Positions 10,158-18,803 of a DNA stretch of 64,000 nucleotides are shown piece after piece. Under the pieces are notes generated by a model. That model saw nothing but the letters and a program-made list of their open reading frames with translations. It did not search any database and had not been told where the DNA came from. Position numbers and translations under genes: made by a program. The first letter of the stretch is position 1. Each line of letters opens with the position of its first letter. This DNA comes from Candidatus Ideonella esbjergensis (lineage in GTDB: Bacteria > Pseudomonadota > Gammaproteobacteria > Burkholderiales > Burkholderiaceae_C): contig JADJLP010000015.1 in the NCBI GenBank assembly GCA_016710065.1, positions 496,001 to 560,000 of the forward strand, written 5' to 3'.

Positions 10158-10801
10158 AGACCATCACTTTCGTCCGCCACGGCCAGAGCGTGGCCAATGC
10201 CGGCGGCGTCACCATGGCGCACGACGCCATCCCTCTCACGCCACTGGGCCAGCGCCAGGCCGCTGCGCTGGCCGACGCGCTGACGCTGCGCCCCGAGAAG
10301 GTTCTGGTCTCGGCCTATGTGCGCGCCCAGGAAACCGCCCACCCCTTTTGCGCCAAGCTGGGCCTGCAGCCTGTGCTGCACCCGCTGATGCACGAGTTCT
10401 CCACGCTCGACAGCGCCAAGATGGCCGGCCTCAACGGTGACCAGCGCTGGCCCCATGTGCAGGCCTACTGGGAGGCCGCCGACCCCGCGCTGCGCACGGG
10501 CGAGAACGCCGAGACCTTCCACGAGTTCAACGCCCGCGTGGCACAGTTTCAAGGCGAGCTGCCGCAGCTGCCGCACGGCACGCTGTGCTTCGGCCACGGC
10601 ATGTGGTTTGCGCTGCTGATCTGGCGTTTGCTGGGCTTCAGCGCGGCCGACAGCCAGGGCATGAGCGCCTTTCGCCGCTTTCAACAAGGCATGCCCATGC
10701 CCAATTGCGCCGTGTACCACTTGGTGCAGGCCAAGGACGGCCACTGGCGCGTGCAGGGTGTGGAGCCGCTGATGCGGCAGATGATGGCGGTGGCGGTTTA
10801 G
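10154..10801 (+). CDS. Histidine phosphatase family protein
   Basis: This 215-residue protein starts with the phosphoglycerate-mutase-like signature TFVRHGQSVAN (RHG, catalytic His about residue 10). The second conserved histidine lies in LCFGHGMWFALL. The ATG overlaps the PBP1C stop (ATGA), so it belongs to the same transcript. Histidine phosphatases act on diverse phosphorylated substrates; nothing here fixes the substrate. No signal peptide is seen, so it is probably cytoplasmic. A role linked to envelope repair is only suggested by gene order. Confidence 0.88.
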   Translation: MKTITFVRHGQSVANAGGVTMAHDAIPLTPLGQRQAAALADALTLRPEKVLVSAYVRAQETAHPFCAKLGLQPVLHPLMHEFSTLDSAKMAGLNGDQRWPHVQAYWEAADPALRTGENAETFHEFNARVAQFQGELPQLPHGTLCFGHGMWFALLIWRLLGFSAADSQGMSAFRRFQQGMPMPNCAVYHLVQAKDGHWRVQGVEPLMRQMMAVAV

Positions 10802-10808
10802 CCGACCC

Positions 10809-11057
10809 ATGATCACCGTCTACCGCCCCACCAAGCTGTGGGTTGTCATCTATCGCTACAAGGGCCAGCCCCGGCGCTGGTACAAGGCCTTCGCACCCGA
10901 CGTGGATGTGCCGGCGTTGGTGGCCGCGCAGCTGCGTGAATTGCATGGCGAGCAGGCGCAGCTTGAAGAGGTTCGCACCGCCACCGCAGACGAAGAGCTG
11001 CAGTACCTCCGCGGCGAAACCCCGGTGTTCCCCATGTGCCCCACGGGGCGCCACTGA
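10809..11057 (+). CDS. Small conserved hypothetical protein (82 aa)
   Basis: This short gene starts 7 bases after the histidine phosphatase and is probably part of the same operon. The protein (MITVYRPTKLWVVIYRYKGQP...) is soluble, rich in aromatic and basic residues at the N-terminus and acidic in the second half (EEVRTATADEELQYLRGE). I do not recognise a domain. Its codon usage matches its neighbours and it fills the gap up to the convergent TlpA gene, which supports its being a real gene. Confidence 0.65.
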   Translation: MITVYRPTKLWVVIYRYKGQPRRWYKAFAPDVDVPALVAAQLRELHGEQAQLEEVRTATADEELQYLRGETPVFPMCPTGRH

Positions 11058-11063
11058 GCGCCT

Positions 11064-11891
11064 TCAGCGTGCGACGCGCAGTGCCTGCAGACGGCTTTGC
11101 AGCGCGGCGGCGTTGAGCACGCCAAAGTGCGAATCCACCAACTCGCCCCGGGTGTTGTAGAACAAGGTGGTGGGCAGGCCGGGCGAGCCCACAGCCGGGC
11201 CCAGGGCGGAGGGCGCATCCAGCAACACCTGGTGCAAGGCCAGCCCCTGTTCGCGCAGATACGCCTGCACCACGGCGGCCGATTCGCCCTCGTTGACGAA
11301 CACCAGGCCCACACCCGGCACGGCCTGCTGTGCAGCGGCCAGCGTGGGCATCTCCTCTCGGCAAGGGCCGCACCAACTGGCCCACAGGTTCACCACCACC
11401 GGCCGGCCATGGGCGGCTTGCGCCAGGCTAAGCGGGGCGCCGCCGCCCAGCGGCTGCAGGTGCACATCTGGCATGGACGCTTCGCTGTGCAGGCCCAAGG
11501 CGGCCCAGCCGGTGGCCCACAGCCCCAGGCCCACAAGGCCGGCACTGGCCAACGCCAGACGCAAGCGGGGCCAGCGCAGGCCCCGCCACAGCAGCCAGGC
11601 CAGGCCGGCCGCCAAGCCGGTGGCCAGGTGCCAGCCGCCATCGCGCATGTCCAGCACGGCCCAGGGTGTGGCGGCATAGGCGCTGGCATGCAGCGCCAGA
11701 TAGACCAGACGTGCCGCCAACAGCCCCACACCCACGGCATGGAGGATGGCTTGGCCCGCAGCCTGGCCGTTGTCGACAGCCTCGGGCCGGCGCGCCAGGC
11801 GAGCGGCCAGCGCCGACGCGGCCCAGGTGGAGGCGCCCAACAAGACGGGCCCGGCGGGCAGTGCCAAGGGGCCGATGGAAATGGCAAGCAT
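11064..11891 (-). CDS. TlpA/ResA-like thiol-disulfide protein with N-terminal membrane domain
   Basis: This 275-residue protein has a hydrophobic N-terminal region (residues 1-130, about four membrane segments) whose start, SIGPLALPAGPVLLGAS, recalls prolipoprotein diacylglyceryl transferase. A thioredoxin fold follows, with the active site WASWCGPCREE (C174 and C177) and the cis-proline region GLPTTLFYNTRGELV. The soluble domain should face the periplasm and reduce or isomerise disulfides, as TlpA/ResA proteins do in cytochrome maturation. It stands alone between convergent and divergent neighbours. The Lgt-like half has too few visible catalytic residues to call it an enzyme. Confidence 0.88.
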   Translation of the reverse strand: MLAISIGPLALPAGPVLLGASTWAASALAARLARRPEAVDNGQAAGQAILHAVGVGLLAARLVYLALHASAYAATPWAVLDMRDGGWHLATGLAAGLAWLLWRGLRWPRLRLALASAGLVGLGLWATGWAALGLHSEASMPDVHLQPLGGGAPLSLAQAAHGRPVVVNLWASWCGPCREEMPTLAAAQQAVPGVGLVFVNEGESAAVVQAYLREQGLALHQVLLDAPSALGPAVGSPGLPTTLFYNTRGELVDSHFGVLNAAALQSRLQALRVAR

Positions 11892-12086
11892 GGCGCATTG
11901 TCCGGCCCGAAACCAAACCTATGATTTGCCGCTTCAACCCGCAGCGCTCATCTGCCCATCCACGCCATGCCCAGTGCCTGTTGGCGTTGCAGCCAACCCC
12001 CACAGATGCGCGGTGGCACCAAGCCGTAGAAGCTGCGCCGCCGCTGAGGCACACTCGGGTCAGTTCAACCCCGCACCCAGGCCACC

Positions 12087-12632
12087 ATGACACACGTTCG
12101 CCTTGTCCATGCCCACACCGCTCTGGCCCTGACCGTGGCCTGCACGCTGGCGGGCTGCGCCACCACCGATCCGGCCCAAGACTTCAACAAGGCGGGTACC
12201 CAGGTGGCCACCGTGGCCGCCACGCCGCTGACCGATCTCAACATCGTGCACGCCGAGATACCGCCAGTGCTCAGGGCGGCGGCCAAGGCCCCCTACGCCG
12301 CACCTGCGAACGGCGCTTGCAGCGCGCTGAGCACCGACGTTCAGGCCCTGGACGCTGCGCTGGGCCCCGACGTGGACGCGCCGCCCGCAGTGGCCCAAAC
12401 CGGCCTGGTCGAACGCGGTGTTGAAACAGTGGGCAGCGCGGCCGTGGGCACGCTGCAAACCGCTGCCGACGGCGTGCTGCCGTTCCGCACCTGGGTGCGC
12501 AAGCTCACCGGCGCCGAGCGCTATTCCAAGCAGGTGGCCGCCGCCATCACCGCCGGCTCGATCCGGCGGGCGTATCTGAAGGGGCTGGGCAAGGCCGCGG
12601 GGTGCGAGGCACCGGCGGCGCCGAAGGGGTGA
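12087..12632 (+). CDS. Putative lipoprotein of unknown function
   Basis: This 181-residue protein starts with a lipoprotein signal, LTVACTLAGCATTDP, in which LAGC is the lipobox and the Cys near residue 27 is the lipidation site. The mature part is Ala-rich, with helical stretches and a basic C-terminal segment (FRTWVRKLTGAERYSKQ, SIRRAYLKGLGKAAGC). I do not recognise a domain. Its last 112 bases overlap the 3' end of the convergent vgrG reading frame; the lipoprotein reading there looks like the authentic one. Confidence 0.75.
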   Translation: MTHVRLVHAHTALALTVACTLAGCATTDPAQDFNKAGTQVATVAATPLTDLNIVHAEIPPVLRAAAKAPYAAPANGACSALSTDVQALDAALGPDVDAPPAVAQTGLVERGVETVGSAAVGTLQTAADGVLPFRTWVRKLTGAERYSKQVAAAITAGSIRRAYLKGLGKAAGCEAPAAPKG

Positions 12633-15475
12633 GGCACGTCGTCAAGTTGTACGAAGCCGGCTGCATCCAAGACGCCCTCGCGTGTCGCGCCGCCGGGCAG
12701 CGTAGCCTTGTAGCGTGCACCCGCCAAGGCTTCGCCATCGTGATACCCCATTCGGAGTTGAACCTTGTCGGGTGGCACTGTCACCAGGCCGGTCGGCAAG
12801 TTGGGTGGTGTGCCAGCCCCACTCCCGCCCCCCAAGAACGCCGCCGCCGAAGCCTTGGCCGCCCAGGTCCCCGGCGTGGTGAAGGTGATGTCGCCGCCGT
12901 CGAGCACGATGGATGAGTCGGCCCCGATGATCTCGATCTTGCTCTGCGCGTTGATGTGGATCTCGCCGTTGACGCTGATGACGGTCACGTCCTTGTCGGC
13001 CAGGATCTGCAGCTCGTCGGTGTGTGCTCTGAGGCTCAGGGGCCCATTGGCAGCGTAGGTCTTGATGCCGCCGGCATGGGTGTAGAAGCTGGCCGTCTCG
13101 CCGGCCACCGTGGTGTGGGTGTGGGCGGCGCTCTCGTGGTGGTCGCCCTGGCTGGTGAAGCTCACGTCCTGCCCCGCAAAGCTCGCGATGCTGGCATCAC
13201 TGGCCCAGGCCAGGGTGCTGGGGGTGTCCATCACGATCACCGGCTTGGCAAAGGCCTCCACCGGGTCGCTGAGGGTGCGGCTGCCCGACGCCGCCTTCTT
13301 GGCCTCCTGCCCGCTCACGCTGCCGCCGTGCTTGCCATCCTTGGCCGGATCCACCGCGTGGATGAACTTCTCGACGGACTGGCCCGCGTCGGCGCTGTGC
13401 AGCGCATGGGCGGTGCCGGCCTTGGCGGCGTCGCTCAAACGGCTGGCCAGGTCCCGGGCGCTCTTGAGCTGGGCCACGCTCTCGGCGGCGTCCATCTGGG
13501 TCGATTCGGCACTGCCGTAGCTGCCCGCGCGGGCCGTGGCGCTGATCAGCACACCCTTGGCCGCACGCACCGTGGCCCAGGCCTGGGTGTTGGCCTCGAA
13601 GCCCGCGCCACGCCAGGAGCCCCGGTTCGCGGTGCTGGCACCTTGCTGGATCAAATGCCCCAGGCCCAGCTCGGCGGCGGTGGCGCTGCTGAGCAAGCGC
13701 ATGCGCAACTGGCCGGTGGCGTCGTCCATCACCCACTGGTTGTAGCCCGACTGGTCCAGGCTGGGCGTGTGCAGGCCGCTGATGACGCCGGGGTGGTTCA
13801 CGCCAGCATCCACACCCGCCGCAAAGGGCGGTGCGTCGGCACCGTTGTAGAGCGCGCCCACGACGATGGGGCGGTCCACATCACCTTCGATGAAATCCAC
13901 CAGCACTTCAGCACCGATGCGCGGTGTGAACATTGCACCCCAGTTCGGCCCGGCGGTAGGGCCGGCCACGCGCACCCAGGTGCCGCTGCGCTCGTCGCCG
14001 GGGGCGTTGCCTTCAGGGTCGGGTGAGCCCTCGTGCGAGAGCCCGCCTGCCAGTGGCGAGGCGCCACGCTGCCAGGGGAACTGGATCTTGACGCGGTGGT
14101 CGCGGTCGGTGGTGAGCGGCTCGCCGACCAGGCCCACGACGATGGCCGTTTGAGCACCCGGTGCCGTGGGCTTGCGCACAAAGCGCGGCACCACCGGGGC
14201 GGCGGCCGGGCTGGCGTGAAAGTGGTTCTTGTAGGTGCCGCGCTCCAGGTCGGCCTGCTCTTGGGGCGATTGGCCCAGCAGCTGGGCCGCTTGCGAGCCC
14301 AGGTTGTTGGTGGCGTGGTGCTCCACGGCCAGCAAGGTGAACTGGTTGTCGGCACGCTGGTGCGAGGCGAGCAACGCGCCCAGGTCGTCAAACGCCGTGG
14401 TGTTGGCGCCGTACAGCGGGTGGTCGATGAGGCTGAAGCTGCGGCCGGCTTCGAAGTGCCGGGTACTGCCCTGGCCTTCGAAGCGCTTCACGTCCAATTC
14501 GAGCGCGGCCAGGGCCAACTCGGCGGCGCGCTCGGCGTGGGCCGGGTCTTGATACCGGTAGGCACCGGCGCCGTCATAGACCTCCAGTGTGGGGATGTCG
14601 CCCAGGCTCAGCGCGCTGCTCACCTCGGACGAAGTGCCGGCGAGCTGCCGGTAGTTCCAGCTGCCCAGGGCGACGGCATTGGCCTGCAGGCTACGGCGGG
14701 TGGCAAAGGCGGTCACGGCGTCGCGCTGGCCGGCGACAACGGCCACCGCGTGCTGAGCGGTGAAGCGGGCATTGCCCAGGTCGGATCGCTGGGCGTTGCG
14801 GTCGGTGATGACCAGCGTGTGCAGCGCGCCCGAGGCCGAGGCCACATCGCCTTCGGCGTCGTGCTCGAAGTGATAACTCAGGCCTTCCTCGGCCAGAAGG
14901 CGGGCGACGAACTCGAGATCAGATTCGCGGAATTGGCTGCACAGGCTGCGCACGCGCAGCTCATCCGTCACCTCGATGCGGTACTTGGCCTGCGGGTAAT
15001 CGGCAAAAACATCTTCGATGATCTGCAGCGCGGTCTTGTCCTGAAAGACAAAGGCGTCGCGCCGGTAGGCCAGGAACGAGAGCCAGGGCCGCATCACAAG
15101 CCGGTAGCGGGCCAGGCCGCCATCGCTGCCAAGCTGGGCGGCTTCGAAGACATAGCCATGCCACGGCTTGTGGCTGCCGTCGGGTTGCAGCAGGCCTAGC
15201 GAGATCTGCTCGCCGATGAGCAACTTCAGCTCAAAGGCGGTGCTGGTGGAAACGCAATCCAGCACCAGCTCGAAGGGCTGGCCCACCGCCTCGCGCATCA
15301 CCATGCGCTCGGGCACCAAGGCCAGCGTGGGCGGGGCGGTGTGCACCTGCAGAAGGCGGCCGCGCTGGTCCAGCAGCGACAGAAAATCCAGACGTGACAG
15401 CAGCGCGGCCTTGGCCGCTTCGCCGAGGTGCTGCGCCCCCGCCGTCAAGGCTTGCGCCAGCGATGGCATGCTCAT
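12521..15475 (-). CDS. vgrG: VgrG-type spike protein of a type VI secretion system, probably 3'-truncated
   Basis: The reading frame encodes 984 residues. A gp27-like N-terminal hub (about 20-380) is followed by a gp5-like OB fold (WVRVAGPTAGPNWGAMFTPR, then VDFIEGDVDRPIVVGALYN), a linker, and a DUF2345 beta-helix spike (INGEIHINAQ-type repeats, about 800-880). A short beta domain ends at VQLDDVP. The final 36 residues are encoded antisense to the end of the lipoprotein gene and look like read-through, so the natural C-terminus is probably lost. No other T6SS gene, PAAR protein or effector is adjacent, so this is an orphan. The start at 15475 has AGGGAG eight bases upstream. Confidence 0.9.
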   Translation of the reverse strand: MSMPSLAQALTAGAQHLGEAAKAALLSRLDFLSLLDQRGRLLQVHTAPPTLALVPERMVMREAVGQPFELVLDCVSTSTAFELKLLIGEQISLGLLQPDGSHKPWHGYVFEAAQLGSDGGLARYRLVMRPWLSFLAYRRDAFVFQDKTALQIIEDVFADYPQAKYRIEVTDELRVRSLCSQFRESDLEFVARLLAEEGLSYHFEHDAEGDVASASGALHTLVITDRNAQRSDLGNARFTAQHAVAVVAGQRDAVTAFATRRSLQANAVALGSWNYRQLAGTSSEVSSALSLGDIPTLEVYDGAGAYRYQDPAHAERAAELALAALELDVKRFEGQGSTRHFEAGRSFSLIDHPLYGANTTAFDDLGALLASHQRADNQFTLLAVEHHATNNLGSQAAQLLGQSPQEQADLERGTYKNHFHASPAAAPVVPRFVRKPTAPGAQTAIVVGLVGEPLTTDRDHRVKIQFPWQRGASPLAGGLSHEGSPDPEGNAPGDERSGTWVRVAGPTAGPNWGAMFTPRIGAEVLVDFIEGDVDRPIVVGALYNGADAPPFAAGVDAGVNHPGVISGLHTPSLDQSGYNQWVMDDATGQLRMRLLSSATAAELGLGHLIQQGASTANRGSWRGAGFEANTQAWATVRAAKGVLISATARAGSYGSAESTQMDAAESVAQLKSARDLASRLSDAAKAGTAHALHSADAGQSVEKFIHAVDPAKDGKHGGSVSGQEAKKAASGSRTLSDPVEAFAKPVIVMDTPSTLAWASDASIASFAGQDVSFTSQGDHHESAAHTHTTVAGETASFYTHAGGIKTYAANGPLSLRAHTDELQILADKDVTVISVNGEIHINAQSKIEIIGADSSIVLDGGDITFTTPGTWAAKASAAAFLGGGSGAGTPPNLPTGLVTVPPDKVQLRMGYHDGEALAGARYKATLPGGATREGVLDAAGFVQLDDVPHPFGAAGASHPAALPSPFRYARRIEPAVMAAATCLE

Positions 15476-15665
15476 CTTCTACTCTCCCTAACCTGTGATC
15501 TTTGCGGAGATTATCAGGGGTGGCCGAGGCCAGGGGTGACAAGCTGCACCCCGGGGCTGAAAGGCGTCACACAAGCGGGGCGAATGTGGTCGCCGGCCAA
15601 CCGCTGCTCGGCGTAAGCTGCCCTCTTTCTCGCGCAAGTCCAACCCCACATTGCAGGAGCAGACC

Positions 15666-16358
15666 ATGGGCAGCACCATCAGCTTCCAACGCCCCGACGG
15701 GCAAACCGTGCAAGGCTATCTGGCCGAACCACTCAACCCCGTGGGCGCGCCCGCCGTGGTGGTGATCCAGGAATGGTGGGGGCTGAACGACCAGATCCGT
15801 GGCGTGGCCGAGCGCTTCGCCAACGCCGGTTTCGTCGCCCTGGTGCCCGATTTGTACCGTGGCCAGTCCACCGTAGAGGCCGAAGAGGCGCACCACCTGA
15901 TGGACGGGCTGAACTTTGGTGACGCGGCCACGCAGGACGTGCGCGGTGCGGTGCAGTACCTCAAGGGCCGGGCCGCGAAGGTGGGCATCACCGGCTATTG
16001 CATGGGTGGCGCGCTGACGCTGCTGGCCGTGGGCGCCACGCCCGAGGCTGACGCGGCGGTGGTCTGGTATGGCTGCCCGCCGCTGGAGTACATCAACGCC
16101 AGCCAGATCAAGGTGCCGGTGCAGGGCCACTTCGCCACGCAAGACCAGTTCTTCGCCATCGCCACCATTGACGCGCTTGAAGCCAAGCTGAATGCGGCCG
16201 GCGTGAAGACCGACTTCCACCGCTACCTGGCGCACCACGCCTTTGCGAATGAAACGGCGGTGGGGCCAGGCCGCATTCCCGCCACGCAGTACGACCCGGT
16301 GTGGGCCGCACAGGCCTGGGACCGCTGCTTCGCGTTCTTCGGCCGTTGGCTGGCCTGA
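15666..16358 (+). CDS. Dienelactone hydrolase family protein
   Basis: This 230-residue alpha/beta hydrolase has the family's cysteine nucleophile elbow GYCMGG (C112), a glutamate in QEWWGL (E36), and probable partners D160 (ATQDQFF) and H191 (HHAFAN). Dienelactone hydrolases open carboxymethylenebutenolide lactones in aromatic-ring degradation, but many chromosomal homologues act on other esters. The start at ATG 15666 follows CAGGAG. No aromatic degradation genes are nearby, so the substrate is unknown. A 7-bp stem hairpin (GCTGCGG/CCGCAGC) follows its stop near 16370. Confidence 0.92.
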   Translation: MGSTISFQRPDGQTVQGYLAEPLNPVGAPAVVVIQEWWGLNDQIRGVAERFANAGFVALVPDLYRGQSTVEAEEAHHLMDGLNFGDAATQDVRGAVQYLKGRAAKVGITGYCMGGALTLLAVGATPEADAAVVWYGCPPLEYINASQIKVPVQGHFATQDQFFAIATIDALEAKLNAAGVKTDFHRYLAHHAFANETAVGPGRIPATQYDPVWAAQAWDRCFAFFGRWLA

Positions 16359-16406
16359 GTTTGGGACCCGGCTGCGGTACGCCGCAGCAACCCTCCGAGA
16401 AGGTGC

Positions 16407-16613
16407 TCAGGGCCGTCCGCCGCCCAGCAAGCGCGCCGGCAGAAACAGCACGGCGCGCAGCAGGGCAAACACGGCGTCCACCGCAATGCCCATCAGCCGC
16501 AATGGCAGCGTCAGCAGCCAAACCAGCGGCCACAGCACCAAGGCCAGCAGCGCCAGCGGCCAGCAAAGCACCAGCAGCACGCACCAAGCCAGAAAGCTGA
16601 ACAGGCTGCCCAT
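16407..16613 (-). CDS. Small membrane protein (68 aa) downstream of PspC
   Basis: Reading from ATG 16613, this tiny protein (MGSLFSFLAWCVLLVLCWPL...) has two hydrophobic stretches separated by WLLTLPLRLMG and ends in GGGRP. It begins 5 bases after the PspC-domain gene's stop, so the two share a transcript. I know no family for it. The tight coupling and the compact hydrophobic composition make it more than a chance reading frame. It may be a membrane partner or modulator of the PspC protein. Confidence 0.6.
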   Translation of the reverse strand: MGSLFSFLAWCVLLVLCWPLALLALVLWPLVWLLTLPLRLMGIAVDAVFALLRAVLFLPARLLGGGRP

Positions 16614-16618
16614 GGTGC

Positions 16619-16972
16619 TCAACCCGCGTGCAGGCTGCCGCCGTCGTGTCCCAGCCGCGTCGGGGTGGGCCCCAGCGGCAGGAGGAACCACAGCAGCGCG
16701 TACAGCAGCACGCCCGTGCCCGCGCACAGCACCAGCAGGATGAAGCCCATGCGCAAAACCCATGCGGCCACGCCCAGGTGCTGCGCCAGGCCGCCGCACA
16801 CGCCGCCCAGCCAGCGGTCGCTGGCGCTGCGCTGCAGGCCGTTCAGCGCGGCCAGGCCCTGGCCGCCGCATTGCGCCAGGGTGTTGGCCTTGGCGCGGGA
16901 AAACTCCTCGTCGGTCAGCACGCCACGGCGGTGCAGTTCGTCGAGTTGTTCCAGTTGCTCGCTGAGGGTCAT
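16619..16972 (-). CDS. PspC-domain membrane protein with N-terminal SHOCT-like motif
   Basis: This is a 117-residue protein. Residues 1-33 (LEQLDELHRRGVLTDEEFSRAKANTL) form a SHOCT-type helical hairpin. Residues 48-105 are a PspC domain (RWLGGVCGGLAQHLGVAAWVLRMGF plus a second membrane helix ending LLWFLLPLG). PspC proteins sense envelope stress and work with PspA and PspB in enterics, but none of those genes is adjacent. It is transcribed leftward with the 68-residue membrane protein and diverges from hemG across a 260-base gap. Confidence 0.85.
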   Translation of the reverse strand: MTLSEQLEQLDELHRRGVLTDEEFSRAKANTLAQCGGQGLAALNGLQRSASDRWLGGVCGGLAQHLGVAAWVLRMGFILLVLCAGTGVLLYALLWFLLPLGPTPTRLGHDGGSLHAG

Positions 16973-17232
16973 GGTGGGCTCCCGTGTGGGGGTGTAGACG
17001 ATGGCATCACTCTAGTCCGTTGCCCTGGGCATGCCCATCCCCTTGCGATCAAGCGTCCGTCCGGTGCGATGAAGTGCACCCCGCCAGGATGGAAGGCCGT
17101 CGCGCCAGGCCGTGCACAAGCGTGCATATTGATTGGGGTGGCACTGGTGCCTACGTGACTGCTTCCGACTGAGCGGCCAAAGCCTGATCCAGGGCACGCC
17201 GCCACGGTGCGCGACGGCGTCAAAATCAGGCC

Positions 17233-17760
17233 ATGGCCCGCATCCTCATCGCTTACTCCACCATCGACGGCCACACCCGCCACATCTGCGAGCGGCTGCA
17301 GTCGCAGCTGGTGCCGCAAGGCCATGCCGTTACCCTGCTGCCTATCGAGCAGGTGGGTGCGGCGCAGCTGCAGGCCACCGACAAGTTCGTGCTGGGCGCC
17401 AGCATCCGCTACGGCAAGCACCGGCCCAATGTGCTGGCCTTTGCCCATGCGCATGCGGCCGCGCTGGCCGGCTTGCCCAGTGCTTTCTTCACCGTCAACG
17501 TGGTGGCGCGCAAGCCGAACCGCAACACACCCGACACCAACCCCTATTTGCGCAAGTTCCTGCGTCAGGTGCCCTGGCGCCCCACCGTGCTGGACGTGTT
17601 CGCCGGCCGCATCGACTACCAGCACATGGGCCCGGGCGACAGGCTGATGATCCGCTTCATCATGTGGCTCACCCACGGCCCCACCGACCCGACCGCCGTG
17701 GTGGAGTTCACCGATTGGGGCAGGGTGCAGGCCTTTGCACAGCGCGTGAGCGCGATGTGA
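17233..17760 (+). CDS. hemG: Menaquinone-type protoporphyrinogen IX dehydrogenase (flavodoxin fold)
   Basis: This 175-residue flavodoxin-like protein has the HemG-style FMN-binding start ILIAYSTIDGHTRHICERL. The inserted loop typical of the family reads ARKPNRNTPDTNPYLRKFL. The conserved C-terminal region contains FAGRIDYQHMGPGDRLMIRFIMWLTHGPTD. HemG oxidises protoporphyrinogen IX to protoporphyrin IX, the penultimate haem step, passing electrons to quinone at the inner membrane. The gene stands alone, divergent from pspC and convergent with a LysR gene. Length and motifs fit E. coli HemG (181 aa). Confidence 0.9.
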   Translation: MARILIAYSTIDGHTRHICERLQSQLVPQGHAVTLLPIEQVGAAQLQATDKFVLGASIRYGKHRPNVLAFAHAHAAALAGLPSAFFTVNVVARKPNRNTPDTNPYLRKFLRQVPWRPTVLDVFAGRIDYQHMGPGDRLMIRFIMWLTHGPTDPTAVVEFTDWGRVQAFAQRVSAM

Positions 17761-17793
17761 GGGGGCCCAGGTGCAGGCCAGGCCGGCCGTGCC

Positions 17794-18693
17794 TCAAGCG
17801 CTGCCGGGCAGGCGCTCTTGCAACCAGTCTCGCAGCGCCCGCGCGGCGGCGGTGAGCTGGCGCCGCTCGGGCACCACCAGGAACAAGGGTGATGGCTCGC
17901 CGCCCCATTCGGGGTGCAACTGCTGCAGATCACCGGTGCCCAGCTCAACGGCCACGTCCAGCCGCGACTTGTAGGCCAGGCCCGCACCGGCCAGGGCCCA
18001 GCGCTTGACCACCTCGCCGTCGTTGGCGCAGCGCCGGCCCCTGACGGGAACATCCTGCCACTCACCGTCGATGAAGAAGCGCCAGGTCTTGGGCACCTCA
18101 TCGCGCAGCATGAAGCGCACCGCCTCGTGCTCAATCAGCTCGGCCGGGGTAGCCGGTGCGCCATGGCGCGCCAGATAGGCCGGCGATGCCACCAGCACGC
18201 GGGTGTTGTCGGGTACCAGCGGCAGGGCCACTTGGGATGAGTTGGCGCGCGGCGTGCCATAGCGTATGGCCGCGTCCACCGGGATGCGGATCAGGTCGAT
18301 GTTGCGGTCAGACAGGTGCGCGCGCAGGGCCAACTGCGGGTGGCGTTGCTGGAACGACTCCAGCAAGGGCAGCAGCAGGTTGCGCCCGAGGTCAGACGGC
18401 ATGGCCACCTGCAACTCACCTTGCAGGCTGGCCATCGGCGCGGTAGCGGTGTTGCGGGCCTCGTCCAGCACCTGCATGGCCTGGCGCACCAGGGGCAGCA
18501 ACCGTTCGCCTTCTGACGACAAGCGCAGGCTGCGCGTGCTGCGCACAAACACCGCCACGCCCCAATCGGCTTCCAGCCGCTTCACGGCGGCGCTCGCTGC
18601 GGCGGGTGACCAGTCCAGGGCCCTGGCGGCGGCGGTGAGGCTGCCCAGGTCGGCGGTGCGAAGCAGCAGTTCCAGGTCGGCAAGTCGGGTCAT
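17794..18693 (-). CDS. LysR-family transcriptional regulator
   Basis: This 299-residue regulator has an N-terminal winged helix (LADLELLLRTADLGSLTAAARALDWSPAAASAAVKRLE) and a substrate-binding domain. Its second half includes IDLIRIPVDAAIRYG, characteristic of the CrgA/AaeR-like subgroup with short effectors. ATG 18693 is chosen because it starts exactly at the helix-turn-helix. A 25-bp imperfect palindrome sits just upstream (18695-18719) and may be its own operator. The likely divergent partner is the Crp/Fnr gene 110 bases away; hemG converges on its 3' end. The effector is unknown. Confidence 0.9.
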   Translation of the reverse strand: MTRLADLELLLRTADLGSLTAAARALDWSPAAASAAVKRLEADWGVAVFVRSTRSLRLSSEGERLLPLVRQAMQVLDEARNTATAPMASLQGELQVAMPSDLGRNLLLPLLESFQQRHPQLALRAHLSDRNIDLIRIPVDAAIRYGTPRANSSQVALPLVPDNTRVLVASPAYLARHGAPATPAELIEHEAVRFMLRDEVPKTWRFFIDGEWQDVPVRGRRCANDGEVVKRWALAGAGLAYKSRLDVAVELGTGDLQQLHPEWGGEPSPLFLVVPERRQLTAAARALRDWLQERLPGSA

Positions 18694-18694
18694 C

Positions 18695-18719
18695 GTTCCA
18701 TTTTCTTTGAAAGTGAAAC
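18695..18719. promoter_or_regulatory. Imperfect palindrome, possible LysR operator
   Basis: The arms GTTCCATTTTC and GAAAGTGAAAC flank a TTT centre and match at 9 of 11 positions. It lies directly before the LysR start, where autoregulatory LysR sites commonly sit. Its role is inferred from position. Confidence 0.45.
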
Positions 18720-18803
18720 GCGTCACACGGCCTTGGTGCAATCGACTTGAAAACCGAGACTTGCGCCCGTTGAAATCGGTTTCATCTCTTGCCTTTGTTG
18801 CCA

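Noticed and set aside
12521..15475. VgrG as an evolved effector with a toxic C-terminal domain
   Set aside because: The tail after DUF2345 is a short beta domain plus read-through; no toxin motif is seen.
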